A DNA stretch of 54,377 nucleotides from Evernia prunastri. Lineage: Eukaryota; Ascomycota; Lecanoromycetes; Lecanorales; Parmeliaceae. The stretch covers positions 1 through 54,377 of the forward strand of contig NKYR01000190.1 of the NCBI GenBank assembly GCA_003184365.1, written 5' to 3'. How positions within the stretch are numbered: the first letter of the stretch is position 1; every line of letters begins with the position of its first letter. The translations under genes were made by a program, and so were the position numbers. Shown here one piece after another: positions 12,193 through 23,181 of this stretch. The notes below the pieces were generated by a model. It was not told the DNA's origin. It did not search any database and was given only the letters and a program-made list of their open reading frames with translations.

Positions 12193-13342
12193 AGAGATAC
12201 AAAAGTCAGAGAATAGAAGAGTCGGCGCAAAGAAGTAGAGAGATGTGCGGTGGTGTAATAGGGCTCCTAAGGAGCACAGCAGAAGGGAGAGCGTACTGTT
12301 TAGTTGAAGTTTTTGTCCAGAGGTTCGCCCTCAGGTTTCTTCAACGCCCAGCCGTAAAGCTGGTTCAGCGTTAATGTTACCCTCATTAGCTTACATCAAG
12401 TAGCTAGCATAGGCGTATAAAACAATCAATCAATCAATCTTTATATTATTAATGCTTGATAAACTTTTTATCGAAATTATTAACGTCTCTAAAAATGTTT
12501 ACTTTAACTCTTACTCGATTTAATAGCTTATTCGTTCGCGTTAATTTATTAATTATAATAAATTTCTTAGCTATTTTAACAGTAGATTACGAAGACTCTA
12601 TTAAAATCTTATCGACTTTATCTGCGATCTCGATCTTTACTTTTATTTATACGACGTCTTATTTATTAATTTATACGATAATTATCTTTTCTAATATTAT
12701 TTACGAGACTTTAAATAAATTATCGATCGATTATAAAAATCGAGTAACTCTTTTGCTATTAATTCGTATATTAATCAAATAACTTTCGAGCTTTTAATCT
12801 TTGAAATATTCTTATATTTTTTTAATAGCGCTAATTTTTTTTTTTAAATAATCAAATTTTAAAAAGCGAAAGCGATTAAATTTTTAGATATTTTAATTTT
12901 TTTATCGATTTATAAATAGACTAACGCGTTTAGCAGAGAGTCTTTTATCTTATTCTTAAGATTTATTTTCTTAATTTTCGATATAAATAATTTTTAAAGC
13001 GTTAATCTCGACTTCTATTTTTTATAACGATAACGTTTAATCTCTTCTTTATCAAATTAAGCTACTTTAATCTCTTATTTCTTTTTTTCTCGCTTCTTTT
13101 AAACTCTAACTCGTATAAAGATAGCGATTAAATGACTTAATAACTTCGTATAAACGTTTTATTCTTCGAAATATTGAGTACGAGAGTCGAAATCTTTATT
13201 GAAATAAGTAGATATAGATGCTTTCTTACGCGTAGTCTCAGCATTAATCTCTTCTTTAGTCGCTTTGACTTTAATAGAAATTATCTTCTATCTCTTAATA
13301 AGTCTAAGAAAAAAAAATAGAGAAAATAAGAAGCTCTAACTA

Positions 13343-13612
13343 CTCGATATCACCTATCAATGCAACACATCTATCAATGCAATACCCTAACCCAAAATAT
13401 ATCCGAAACCCCAACAAAAAACCCGCCCATTATTTGGAACAAGCTATAGCGACAACGATACTATATTTCAGACTCTTTATTGTTGTTTTATGAGTACTAT
13501 AGTGTTTCAGCATTACAGCGCTTTATTTTGAAAGAAATCGGTATTAAGACGAATATATTTAGGGTTAGGGTATTGCATTGATAGGTGTGTTGCATTGATA
13601 GGTGATATCGAG
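13343..13612. mobile_element. 270-bp MITE nested in the RIP-mutated transposon
   Basis: Inverted repeats of about 58 bp start CTCGATATCACCTATC, have two mismatches, and are flanked by TA (13341-13342, 13613-13614). Each arm contains two near copies of a CCTATCAATGCAA unit and then CCCTAACCC. No coding potential exists. The composition is less AT-biased than its surroundings and CpA is common, so it inserted after the host element was RIP-mutated. Confidence 0.85.
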
Positions 13613-13707
13613 TACGTCGATTAAACGATATTTCGAAATATCAAAGAATATGCTAAGCGAGATATACACGAATTCAAGTCCTACGAGTAATGAAATTCAG
13701 ATGTGAG

Positions 13708-13794
13708 AGATATGAGACTATTTGATATAGAAACAGGTGAATGGTGAGCAAATTTCTCCGCGCCAAGAAATGCAAATACACCTGCACACGCTAA
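13708..13794 (-). repeat. Right terminal inverted repeat (87 bp)
   Basis: This is the mirror copy of the left repeat and it ends in CGCTAA before the flanking TA. It lies 205 bp upstream of the COG4 start, so the element may supply part of that promoter region. Confidence 0.9.
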
Positions 13795-13999
13795 TACGCT
13801 TACTCCCCTCCTCCCTTAACTTTCGAAGTCCATAGGGCTGATTGCATGATACTCTAGACTGAGGATTCTATTAAAAAAACAAAAAACTCACTTCTGAAAC
13901 CACATTTTATCTCACTGATCTCGCTAGTGTATTACAATACTTTGGTCGCACGTAAAATACATTTAGAGATCGAAGATTGTGCCTTTTGCTGTTGGTAGC

Positions 14000-16513
14000 A
14001 TGCGGAGCACGGGTGGGCTTCCTAGACGTGACCTCCCAGGTCTACAAAATCATGCCAACTTTTTTTTGTCATCAAGTGTAGATGTTCATCAAGCGAACTC
14101 GATCTCGGAGATCAGAGCAAGCCTTGCTCAGCTGAGCGAGCAGGAGGCTTCAGTGACAGCTCGTCTCAACAACCTTATAACTTCCCAAAAAGATCTCACC
14201 CGCGAATTTGGCCGCTTGGACCTTCTGCGTGGCCAGATTGGATCTCAAGTAGTGGCGGCAAGATCAATCGGTAACGGCATCCTGTCCGGTGCTGCCTCTA
14301 CTGCGATGCGTATCTCCAGTGCGGTCAAGCGGCTCGACCTTGAGCAAGCCAGAGTGAGGAATACTTTGGACGTTGTAGAACAAGTGGCTGAGCTCAAGGC
14401 ATGTGTCTTGGGTGTGACTGGGTCTATGGGAGCTCCTCAAGATTGGGAAACAGCTGCTGGGTATCTCAATCGTGCCTCAAAAATTCCTAAAGAAATCGTG
14501 AACGGCTCTTTCGCCGAAGAGATCGTGCCCACTGCCGAAGTCCCAGGCCCCCCTAACGTGACTTTGGATCATGCTGCAGAATCACTACGTGGTCTCTTTC
14601 TCCGCGAATTTGAGAAGGCTGCGCAAGAAGGCGACGGAGGCAAAGTCACTCGCTTTTTCAAATTATTCCCTCTCATAGGAAAACCCGAGGTTGGCCTCGA
14701 TGTCTATGGTCGTTATATCTGTCAAGGGGTTGCATCTCGTGCGCGTACCAATCTGAATGCCGGCACGGGAGGTAATCAGCGTAGGGAAGGCTTCTTTTAC
14801 GCCAGCGCCTTGACAAGGTTGTTTGAGCATATTGCACAGATTGTGGAGCACCATGGTGGGCTAGTGGAGCGCCACTACGGTGCCGGACGAATGGTGAAGG
14901 TCATCGAACGGTTACAACTGGAGGCCGATGTCCAAGGCGGCATTGTTCTAGATACCTGGTACGACGAACGAAGTGTGGACCGCATGCTCACCGACATCAG
15001 ATCCTACGCGTTTACATTTCTTGTCCAAAGCTTTCTTCCGGCGCAACCAGCAAGAAGTGGCACCCCTCGTGCTGGTTCCCCCGCCAAAAGAGGCGCAGTG
15101 GCAGAGTCACAAACCCGTGAAGATGAAGGGGTGGATATGAAGGAGGTTGATGGCATCCTGAGCGAGATGGCTATCATGTTGGGGCGATGGTCCCTTTACT
15201 CAAGCTTTATAGCCGCTAAGTGCAAGGTAGAGAGGCCATAACCCACAAAGCTGATACAGAGATACTGACATGAACAGGAACCTTATCCAGGACCTGATGG
15301 CGGCAATCAGGATTTGTTGGTGCCACCATTACTAACCGATTCAAGCCTGAACAGAAAGATTGCTGATAGCCTAGCTACACCTTTTAATGTTATGACGACG
15401 TTCTTCTTCCGGAGATCAGTTGAGAAAGCATTCCAATTAGATGAGCAGCCATCGGATCTATGTCTTGATTCCAGCCATGCTCTACCTTCCAATCCGCCTT
15501 ATATCACTTCCGCTGTCGATGATGTGATGTACATCGTCAACCAAGTCGTTGAGAGGTCTCTTTCAACATCTCAAAGAGACTTGATCTCGAGCGTCATCCC
15601 TACGCTAGCGAGAGTGCTTGGCTCCGACTTTGTTGGTATGATTCAAAGAAAAATGCGAGACGAGAGTTATCCAAAAGTGACGGTCCAAGGCGCTCCACCT
15701 GGGGAGCAAACAATTATATCGTTTTTAGTCCTCATCAACAACCTGGATGTTGCTACAGACTATGTAAAGCGGATAGTTCAATCTCGTGTTGATACAGAAA
15801 CCGCTGCAGCATTGGCAAACGGACGTGGAAGTGACTCCTCTAGATCGCTGACGGCTCTGTTTCCTCTTAATCATGATGCTACGATAGTAGGCAATGCGCT
15901 GAAGTCCTTGCAGAACAGCTTCGAAGGCAAAACCTCGGAGCTGATTAGTGACGGAATATTCGTGGTCTTCAAGAATATTATGAAGCCCCGTCTTCGCCCC
16001 ATTCTTGCGGATGCATTCCGTGATGTTGACTACCAGATGACCCAGGAAGAGCTCGAGGAAATTCATCGAGATGCAGTGGATGATGGAAATGCAAGTGCAC
16101 CGGACAACGTAGTACAGTTCAACTTCCAGAGGGGCTGGGATATTTTGACAAGGCCTGTAATGAGATTACTTACCGAGCGCAATTACGAAAGGCTTCTTGC
16201 GACGATCATCTCATATCTCGGTGAAGTGCTTGAGAAGCGAATCTGGAGTTATTATGGACGTCTGGATGATCTGGGAGCTGTGCGACTAGAGCGAGACATT
16301 GCAAGTATCATCAGTATAGTTGTCGGTGGTGGTCGATATGGACTGCGGGATGCCTTTGCAAGGTGTACGCAGATCTGCCTTGTTATGAATATGGAGAACG
16401 ATGAATGGGAGGAGCTGCAAGCTGCGTCAACGGCAGGCGCAGAAGAGGGGAATGTGGAGTGGAAGATCGATGCTGAAGAGCGTACACGTGCTCGTGCTAT
16501 GGCGAGAAAATGA
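14000..16513 (+). CDS. COG4: Conserved oligomeric Golgi complex subunit 4
   Basis: COG4 is a lobe A subunit of the COG tether, which captures vesicles recycling within the Golgi and binds SNAREs and SM proteins. Exons are 14000-15226 and 15278-16513, 820 aa; the 51-bp intron joins KCK to EPYPGPDGG in phase 0. The N-terminus has the predicted coiled coil (LAQLSEQEASVTARLNNL and following residues) typical of COG subunits. The middle and C-terminal parts match the COG4 domain, including FFRRSVEKAFQLDEQPSD and a C-terminal segment around LGAVRLERDI. Length fits the family. The first in-frame ATG (MRSTGG) is used; the open frame extends seven codons further without an ATG. The promoter region is only about 205 bp long, bounded by the transposon. 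Confidence 0.93.
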
Positions 16514-17030
16514 ACTGAGTAAAGTAGTCAATATGTCAAATACAGAAGGAGGTCATTTGTGGGCTTTGCTTGTAGCTGGCTCCGCTCTCTCTGCATTTCT
16601 CTCAAGCTACCAGATTTTGTAGTCTCCAGATTGACGTTGAAGCGCCACCTTGCCCATGCGAGCATGAGAGTATTTTGTAGGCCAACAATTACGCACGCCT
16701 GGCTATCGAATCTCTGTATGTTCGTGCCATGCGGCAAGTGAATACGAAGAAATGATGAGATGATATTCGATAAGGGGTTTGCTCGGGTTTCTTGAAACTT
16801 ATACTAGTAGTATACTGTGACATGTAGAATGATACACGCTTCTGTGTCTAAGCTGTATCTTCTACGCGAAAGCTACATAGTTGCACCAAGCATGCTGTCT
16901 CGCTGTCTCTCTTCTGAGGCTATTGATCCCTCTTCAGCTATTGGGGTGCTGAAGATCGTCAGTGTCCGGACTGACGCCCAGCGTTGCCCCCGGACTCAAG
17001 TCCTGGACACCCACCAACCGAGATTCACTA
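16514..17030. other. Intergenic downstream of COG4
   Basis: The COG4 3' flank ends at the TA target of the next transposon. Short frames exist but none resembles a known protein or shows convincing splice signals. Confidence 0.5.
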
Positions 17031-17842
17031 ATCGTGCCACACACTTAGCTCCGGGATCGCTAAGTGCTACTCGGCCATGGAACCAAATCAGCCATAGAAC
17101 CAAATGGGCCTACTAATCTACATATATATACACATTATTCATGAACTCCTTCATGACTTCCTTCCAAATGCGTATCTCCCACTTTCTAGATGACTGCCAC
17201 GTCTTCAGGTGATTCTTCGTCTGCTTGAAGACTTTTTTGCAGACTGTATCGTACTTTTTTTGCCAGACCAGCTCCCGTTCCTTCCTCCTTGTCTCTTCCT
17301 CTTACAATCGTTCTTGATGTATTCGACGTGCATCTTTGAAATAAAGAACTCCTCCTTTATGTAAGACCTTATTGACCTGGATTTTGCGGGCTTTTCGAGC
17401 ATTCTCGGCCATAACAGTGATCTCCAGTCGTTGTTCNCTCGTTTTTGATGCTGTTTAGACGGGCCGGAGTGTCTGCATTGCTGAGTTTATGATAGTATAG
17501 TCTCAGAGCTGCCTCTTGGTCGACTGTGAGTCGTCTGTTGTGAAGTCCTCGTACTGCTGTCTTTGATGGATTACCCTTGAGACGAGATTTGAGCCGTTCC
17601 AATAGCACGTCAAATTGTCGGGCAATTGCGCTACGATTGGGGTTTTCGCTGACGTGATAGGCTTCTATGACATCTTTGATACGTGCCTCGACCGCGTGAT
17701 ATGACATATCCATTGTGAAGTGGTTGTATGGTGTGGATGTAGGATGATAGGATCACGAGAACGCGTAATTTGGTTCTATGGCTGATTTGGTTCCATGGCC
17801 GAGTAGCACTTAGCGATCCCGGAGCTAAGTGTGTGGCACGAT
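17031..17842 (-). mobile_element. Internally deleted pogo/Tc5-like transposon with identical TIRs
   Basis: The 75-bp inverted repeats (17031-17105 and 17768-17842) are identical base for base, begin ATCGTGCCACACAC, and are flanked by TA at 17029-17030 and 17843-17844. Each repeat holds two copies of a GGAACCAAAT/AGAACCAAAT motif. Inside is the start of a transposase and a piece of its C-terminus, with the catalytic middle missing. At 812 bp it cannot be autonomous. Identical ends and no RIP bias point to a recent insertion. One undetermined base (N) is at 17437. Confidence 0.92.
17369..17713 (-). pseudogene. N-terminal fragment of a Tc5/pogo-type transposase
   Basis: The frame starting MDMSYHAVEARIKDVIEAY has a helix-turn-helix pattern (NRSAIARQFDV) followed by LTVDQEAALRLYYHKL, the pattern seen at the start of fungal CENP-B/Tc5-domain transposases. 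No DDE catalytic motifs follow. It breaks near the ambiguous base at 17437; another minus-strand frame around 17120-17290 resembles a transposase C-terminal tail rich in Trp and Lys. If expressed, the product could only bind DNA. Confidence 0.7.
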
Positions 17843-17942
17843 TAGGAGTAACTTACATCTTTCATAGCGTTTGAAGACCACCATTTTGTTACGTCTGCGG
17901 GTTTCAAGGCAGACCTCCGCAATCAAAGTTTCATTCTATTAA

Positions 17943-19343
17943 ATGACGTCGGAAAAAGGTGCCGCTGTCCAGACGAAGCCACGTAGCACTCGAGTACTCA
18001 AGGTGGATGCATCCAAGATTGGCCACTTTGTCTTTGACGATCCGCAGCAGTCTTTCCTCGGAAACTGGAAATTTCAATTGTCTAAAGATAATTCCGATGC
18101 TGCCCACATGCTGGAAGCTGCATCGCAACTTCGTGAAAGTGACATACCGGTGGCTTTTCCCACGGAGACTGTCTACGGTCTAGGAGCAGACGCAACTCGA
18201 AGCTCCGCCGTCCGTGGGATTTACAATGCGAAGCAAAGACCATCTGATAATCCCCTCATCGTTCATGTCAGCTCACTCTCTCAGCTACGCAGTCTCCTCG
18301 TCCCTTGCAGTCCTACTGCGTCTTCTCCCGACTTTCCCCAAGATCCAGTCCCACAGATCTACCATCCTTTGATCTCTCACTTTTGGCCCGGACCACTCAC
18401 CATACTCCTGCCTCTGCCTACACCATCACCGTTTGCATCTGAAGTCACTACGTCGCTCCCCACAGTTGCAGTCCGCATGCCATCATCGCCACTTGCCCTT
18501 GCTCTCATTCAACTCGCGGGTGTACCTCTTGCAGCGCCATCTGCAAATGCTTCTTCGAAACCATCTCCTACCACGGCCGCCCACGTTTTGCACGACCTTT
18601 CAGGACGTATCGACTTGATCCTCGATGGAGGCCACTGTACCGTTGGTGTGGAGAGCACAGTTGTGGATGGCTTGACCATTCCACCGGTGATCCTCAGGCC
18701 TGGGGGGGTGTCAATAGATATGCTAAGAGGTTGCTCTGGTTGGCAAAACGTGAGAGTCGCATACAAAGACGGAGCAGAGATTGGTGTGCCAAGAGCGCCT
18801 GGTATGAAGTACAAACATTATTCGCCAAATGCCAAGGTAATTTTGTTCCATGGCGAATTGGATGCCACGTTCGCAAAGAAATACTTAAATGGGGGAAGCG
18901 TTGGTGTTCTGAGGACGAAGACGTGGAAGGCAGGGCTTTTGCCGACGAACTTACAATCTTCCAAAGCCAATGAAATTACAGGAACACACGGTGATTACCA
19001 TTTTAGTAATGGAAACATTCGCCAGACTAGAAACAGCCTGGACGCCGTAACGGAGATCGAAGATATCACACAGCAGGGTACGCTTTCAAACCACCCTTCT
19101 GCGCAGCGTTTCCAAATACACCTGGGTAACGAGCCCGAGCAAATTCTGACCGACCTCTGGACTATTGGCCTTGGTCCCGATACGGCAGGTATAGCCCGAG
19201 GCTTATTCTCTGCCCTGCGAGAACTCGATAAAAAAGGCGTCAAGGTCATTTGCGTGGAGGGTATAAACGATACTGAAGGTGATGCAGCAGCAGCAGTGAT
19301 GAATAGACTTCGAAAAGCCGCAGAAGCAGAAATCATCCTCTAG
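17943..19343 (+). CDS. SUA5: Threonylcarbamoyl-AMP synthase (Sua5/YrdC)
   Basis: It makes threonylcarbamoyl-AMP from threonine, bicarbonate and ATP, the first step of t6A37 modification of ANN-decoding tRNAs in cytosol and mitochondria. It is a single exon of 466 aa. The YrdC domain is clear: FPTETVYGLGADA, then KQRPSDNPLIVHV, PGPLTILLP, VAVRMPSSPLA, and PSANASSKPSPT with the following GGHCTVGVESTVVD. After a linker beginning PRAPGMKYKHYSP comes the C-terminal Sua5 domain, ending in the GIARGLFSALRELDKKGV segment. Catalytic and nucleotide-binding motifs all look intact. The start lies 101 bp from the transposon's right end, so the promoter may overlap or include element sequence. Confidence 0.95.
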   Translation: MTSEKGAAVQTKPRSTRVLKVDASKIGHFVFDDPQQSFLGNWKFQLSKDNSDAAHMLEAASQLRESDIPVAFPTETVYGLGADATRSSAVRGIYNAKQRPSDNPLIVHVSSLSQLRSLLVPCSPTASSPDFPQDPVPQIYHPLISHFWPGPLTILLPLPTPSPFASEVTTSLPTVAVRMPSSPLALALIQLAGVPLAAPSANASSKPSPTTAAHVLHDLSGRIDLILDGGHCTVGVESTVVDGLTIPPVILRPGGVSIDMLRGCSGWQNVRVAYKDGAEIGVPRAPGMKYKHYSPNAKVILFHGELDATFAKKYLNGGSVGVLRTKTWKAGLLPTNLQSSKANEITGTHGDYHFSNGNIRQTRNSLDAVTEIEDITQQGTLSNHPSAQRFQIHLGNEPEQILTDLWTIGLGPDTAGIARGLFSALRELDKKGVKVICVEGINDTEGDAAAAVMNRLRKAAEAEIIL

Positions 19344-19381
19344 ACATAAGAAGCTTTGGAACGGATGTATGCTACCTAAAG

Positions 19382-22300
19382 CTACCTCTGTTTCTTACTC
19401 CCTTTGCCCCCTCTCTTTCCTTTTCCTCCTTCTGCTCCACCTTTTTCTCTACCACCTGCATCTCCTCGTGTCATGACAACTCTTACTTTGCCCACAGGCA
19501 CGACACCAACAACCTCAGACTCACGGATAGCCTTGATCAACTCTGCCTCCCGCATCATCGCCTTCTCTTCCTCAAACGTAGCTTCACTTCCCTCGCCACT
19601 CCCGGGTCTTTTCTTCTTCTCTCTGTCTGTCACCATGCCGTTCCATTTGGCGAGAATCTCTCGTACAGCTTTGCCCTTTTTCGTAGTGCCTGGTTGCAAT
19701 TTTACCCTCCACTTATATCTTCCCCCAATGGCCTCCCACGGACCACAAACGACCAACGCATCGAGAATCTCGTCACCTGGTAGTGGAGCCCCGACAAACG
19801 TGTCCAGCTCGCCCATTCCTTCAAATTCATTGTCATCCAACGTCTCAATGCCCTCTTCAAAATTTGAATTGCGTAATTCCTCAGCCTCTTTGCCCTTCTC
19901 AGCAGCCAGCGCATGCTGTTGTCGTCGTCGCTCTTTCTGCGCTGCCAGCTCCTTCTCCTTCTCGGCCTTTGCAGCTGCGTCCTCTGTCGCCTTTTCTTGA
20001 GCGGCAGCTGATCCAAGAAGACGCATGGCGAGGGCGCGGTCCTCTTCATCTTGATTGGCGTACTTGGTCTTGAGCTTCTGGTATTTGCCATGCTTTCCGC
20101 GGATTCGAGGTGGCGGATGTTTTGCATCGGCTTGCATAGGTGGATCTGAGATTTGGGCTGAGTTTGGGCCGGCCTCTGAGTCCATGCTAGTAGATGCTAC
20201 TTCAGCCGGACCTATTGTGGAAGATAGAGGACCCTTCCGCAAGAGCCGGCGTTCTTTGGCAGAAAGATGGCGCTTTTGCTCATTATCTGCGCACGGCTTT
20301 TCAGTGTTAGAGAGCTGTACCGGCTGCTCACTTTCTCCATCCCCATTACTACTCTCGGTAGACGTTGCCTCATTTGACTCGGTGCCTAGGTCTCTGGCTA
20401 ATACATCATTGGCCTGGCTTTGCGGGTGCAATGCACCATACCGGCCGCCTGTGGGCTGTAACGGATTGTCGGGCATGATGCCTGAGGTGTCATCGTTTTC
20501 GCTATCATCTCCGCTGTTTCTTTCAGCTACATCTGCACTTTGGATATGTCTGGACTGTTGGGATCTGTCGTGATTGGTCTCGACATGTTGATCTTCACTT
20601 TGGCTTTCCAATCCATCTGCATAGTCTCTGTCGTCACCTTCATTTTCTGTAGTTTTCGCAATTTCTGACACTTCAAGATCTGCGGGATCTTGAATCCTGT
20701 GCTTAAGATGACGTGCTTTGCTCTCTTCGCTGACTTTGAACATGATTCCAAAACCAAGTATCAACTGAGCTGGAGGAAGAAAGTTTTTATGGCCTCGGAT
20801 CACGAAGCTACCACTTGGTAGAACGTCTCCCGTGGGAGCAATTTTTGATACTTGAGTGGCGTCTACCCACCAAGCAGACATGACCGCCTTCGAATCCCAA
20901 GCGCTGGAAGTGGCTACAGCTAGGGTGCCTGCCTGTGAGAGCGTTGAGGGCGGCATTGGGCTCTCGGACATTCCTGGTCTATTCTTGACTATCACTGACG
21001 CAGCGCCATGCAGATCAGCATGAATATATATGTCTCCTTTCTTGAGATACCTTTTGTATAAGATCTCGCTTTGCTGGGTGTCCTTTCCGCCCAGTACGAG
21101 ATAGCCCTCAGAAGAAATGAAGTACACAAATTTCTCGAACCACATAGCCTTCCTCTGAGGACGCATGACCTCTTTCTCCTGTTTTAACCCTTTCTTGAGG
21201 TCGGCACTGATCTTCTTTTCTGTACTTTTCAAAGCTTTCTCGGATGATTGGAGAGTCTTTTGTTCCTTTACGGCTGCAGATCTCTTCTGTTCGTAATAGA
21301 GTCGGGCATTTGACCAGGGTGAGAGCGCCAAGTCGACGTTTATAGCAAGACGCTCGTCAGCAGGCTTTGCCTTGGGCGCAGTTGAGATGGTCTGAAGATC
21401 TTCCTCGCCATTTGAGACATCGCTTCCAGTTTCATCCCCAACGTAATCATCTTCCACGTCGCAGGCTGCCTCTGCAAGAAGTAATGTTGTAGTGTTTTCA
21501 TGGAGTTTGAGAGGTAATTTGATCATTTCTGCGACAACATTGTGTCGTTCTTGTTCCATCTCAATCAAACGTGCGATTTCTTGCCAATCCATGCCCTGAC
21601 TTATCAGCGCATTCACCGCCGCAACGGCCTCTTGCACTTTCTGCAAGTTGGCTTCAATAGCTTGGGCTTTCCGAATATTGAGCTCTTGGACCTGCTGCAG
21701 CCCTCCAAGGCGTCGTTGATGGTCCAGCCTTGCCGTCTCAAGCTTCTTTTTTGCATTCTCTTCCCGCTCTGTGAGACGGGACTCGAGCTTTTGCGACTCA
21801 ATCGAGGAGAAAAACTCATCAACCGTCCTATTAAAGCCGTCGAGTTCTAGCACCGTGATCTCGGGATTATCCTCGAATTGTTGAGGGCGGAAGGGATGAA
21901 AGTCTTCGTACTTGGAACTGTGTCCCGCAGCTGTTCCGTCATTGAGGATTAGATCTTGGGCCGCCGACTTTGCAGTTTTTGCAATGATGTACCCTTTGCA
22001 CGTTACGGAGCTGGCTAGACTGTCTACAATCCTTTGCGCTTCCCCTAATGCTACAACGAGCCTTTCTCTTAAAGACAAGTCTTTTAGCACGTCCTCAACA
22101 GGAGTATCAGGGTCAAACGAAGTCACGCGCAGCGCGTGGTCGATCAACATTGGTGGAAATTCGCTCAGGCAATTTGCTAACGCTTTGCGCAGAGCTCCAC
22201 CTGGCTTTCTCTTCAGCTTCTTCTGATGCGGTGTGATCTCTGCATGTACTTTGTCAACAGCCTTTTGTAACCCTGCACTGACCCTCTCTGGTGTTAAAGT

Positions 22301-23181
22301 TGGGACACCGTAATAATTCTGGCGGTTTTCTAGCGAATACTTCAAGCCTACACGCAGCTGTTCTTGCTCTTCCGTAACGATACGAAGCAAACTGATGATT
22401 CCCAGGTCTTTGTCCGTGAGGACGAGGTTACCTCCAGCATAAAATTCGAGAAACAGCCGATCTGCAGGGGCAAGCATTTAGCATTCTATTTCCTAAAATC
22501 AGACGTCGATCTATCTATATTTGAGTAGTTTCCGGGTAGATAACACTTCGAATAAACCGCAATTGCGTGTTTGTCGGACTTGGCCTGTGCTAATTGTGAA
22601 AAGTTACTTACATTGGCCATCACTGAATTGGATTTCAATAATTCTATCCGTCCCTAGACATCTTTAGATCAACAATGATCTTCTGCCGTCCAATGTGAAG
22701 CATGAGACGGGTTCCGGGGCTGTCAGGATCCCGTGACAAGTCTTGCAACTCAAATCCACGAATCAGGGAGATATACTTCGGAGGAGACAACTCACCAACC
22801 TGTGAAACGGCAGTTACCCTTCGCGTTCTTAGGAACTTGCGTAGCCGTGCAACGAAAGCCGAAGGAGCGGCAGCTGTAGCCCTGGTAAAGCTTGTAAGAT
22901 GACATCGGAAACCGGAGTCAACGACCAGGGATTCACGCTGGTCCGGTTTTGCAAATTTCAGAAGGAAGATACGCTTGGAGAGGCCAATTAGCGAGCGTTG
23001 TAGGCTACCCCAGGAGCATCACGTACGGATGAAAGATCGTAGATATTGGCAAGACGTAGCGTACAGAGAGCGCGTGATAATTCTTGAGCAATGACCTTGA
23101 ACAACTCAGCATTGCTAGCATGAAAGCTTGGGCATTTCGGATGCTCACTTTGACATCTAGTGAGGAAAATCTTTGCTTCAT
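19382..23181 (-). CDS. RQC2: Ribosome quality control complex subunit 2 (Rqc2/Tae2, NEMF)
   Basis: Rqc2 binds stalled 60S-peptidyl-tRNA complexes, recruits Ltn1 and directs C-terminal Ala/Thr (CAT) tailing. Exons are 23149-23181, 23027-23095, 22796-22973, 22612-22653 and 19382-22461, 1133 aa. These four joins restore the NFACT-N start MKQRFSSLDVKVIAQELSR, then NIYDLSS-RIFLLKFAKP, SQVG-TDRIIEIQFSDGQ and YRLFLEFYAGGNLVLTD. Asp9 and the DR pair at 96-97 correspond to residues needed for CAT tailing in yeast. Two long coiled coils flank the middle, and NFACT-R includes ISSEGYLVLGGKDTQQ and GDIYIHADLHGA. The C-terminal third is acidic, then Lys-rich. An ATG at 22477 is intronic, so a model starting there would lose the NFACT-N head. 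The 3' end is 39 bp from the SUA5 stop, tail to tail. Confidence 0.94.

Larger units (their letters stand above)
11935..12436 (+). mobile_element. 5'-truncated non-LTR retrotransposon (Tad-like LINE) fragment
   Basis: About 500 bp of normal base composition interrupts the AT-rich block. It is flanked by an exact 13-bp direct repeat, ATCTTTATATTAT (11922-11934 and 12437-12449), and ends in a (CAAT)n tail: hallmarks of target-primed reverse transcription with 5' truncation. The plus strand encodes the C-terminal end of a fungal LINE ORF2, followed by about 260 bp of 3' UTR. CpA and TpG are frequent inside it, so it arrived after the surrounding DNA was RIP-mutated and was not itself hit. Assignment to the Tad clade is inferred from the protein tail. 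Confidence 0.85.
9718..13794. mobile_element. RIP-mutated DNA transposon with long inverted repeats, TA target
   Basis: The block is bounded by 87-bp inverted repeats beginning TTAGCGTGTGCAGG at both ends and flanked by TA on each side (9716-9717, 13795-13796), as in Tc1/mariner/pogo elements. It contains two later insertions (LINE fragment, MITE); without them it is about 3.3 kb. The interior is extremely AT-rich. In a hand count of 12541-12720 I find about 32 TpA but only 1 CpA and 1 TpG, with 8 CpG retained, the classic RIP pattern. No intact transposase frame remains, and the short frames left are products of composition. The superfamily is inferred only from the TA flanks and repeat architecture. 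Confidence 0.85.

Noticed and set aside
12456..12782. 108-codon hydrophobic frame
   Set aside because: It lies in RIP-mutated AT-rich DNA. The Ile/Leu/Asn-rich, membrane-like product is a composition artefact.
13979..13999. Earlier GTG start for COG4
   Set aside because: Nuclear fungal genes rarely start at GTG, and the ATG 21 bases downstream fits.
19404..20000. 198-codon plus-strand frame
   Set aside because: It is antisense to the Lys/Glu-rich end of RQC2. The Ser/Pro/Leu-rich product is what such antisense produces, and no family fits.
22462..22477. ATG at 22477 as the start of RQC2
   Set aside because: These bases are the end of an intron (CTGCAG acceptor). Four upstream exons restore the conserved NFACT-N head.
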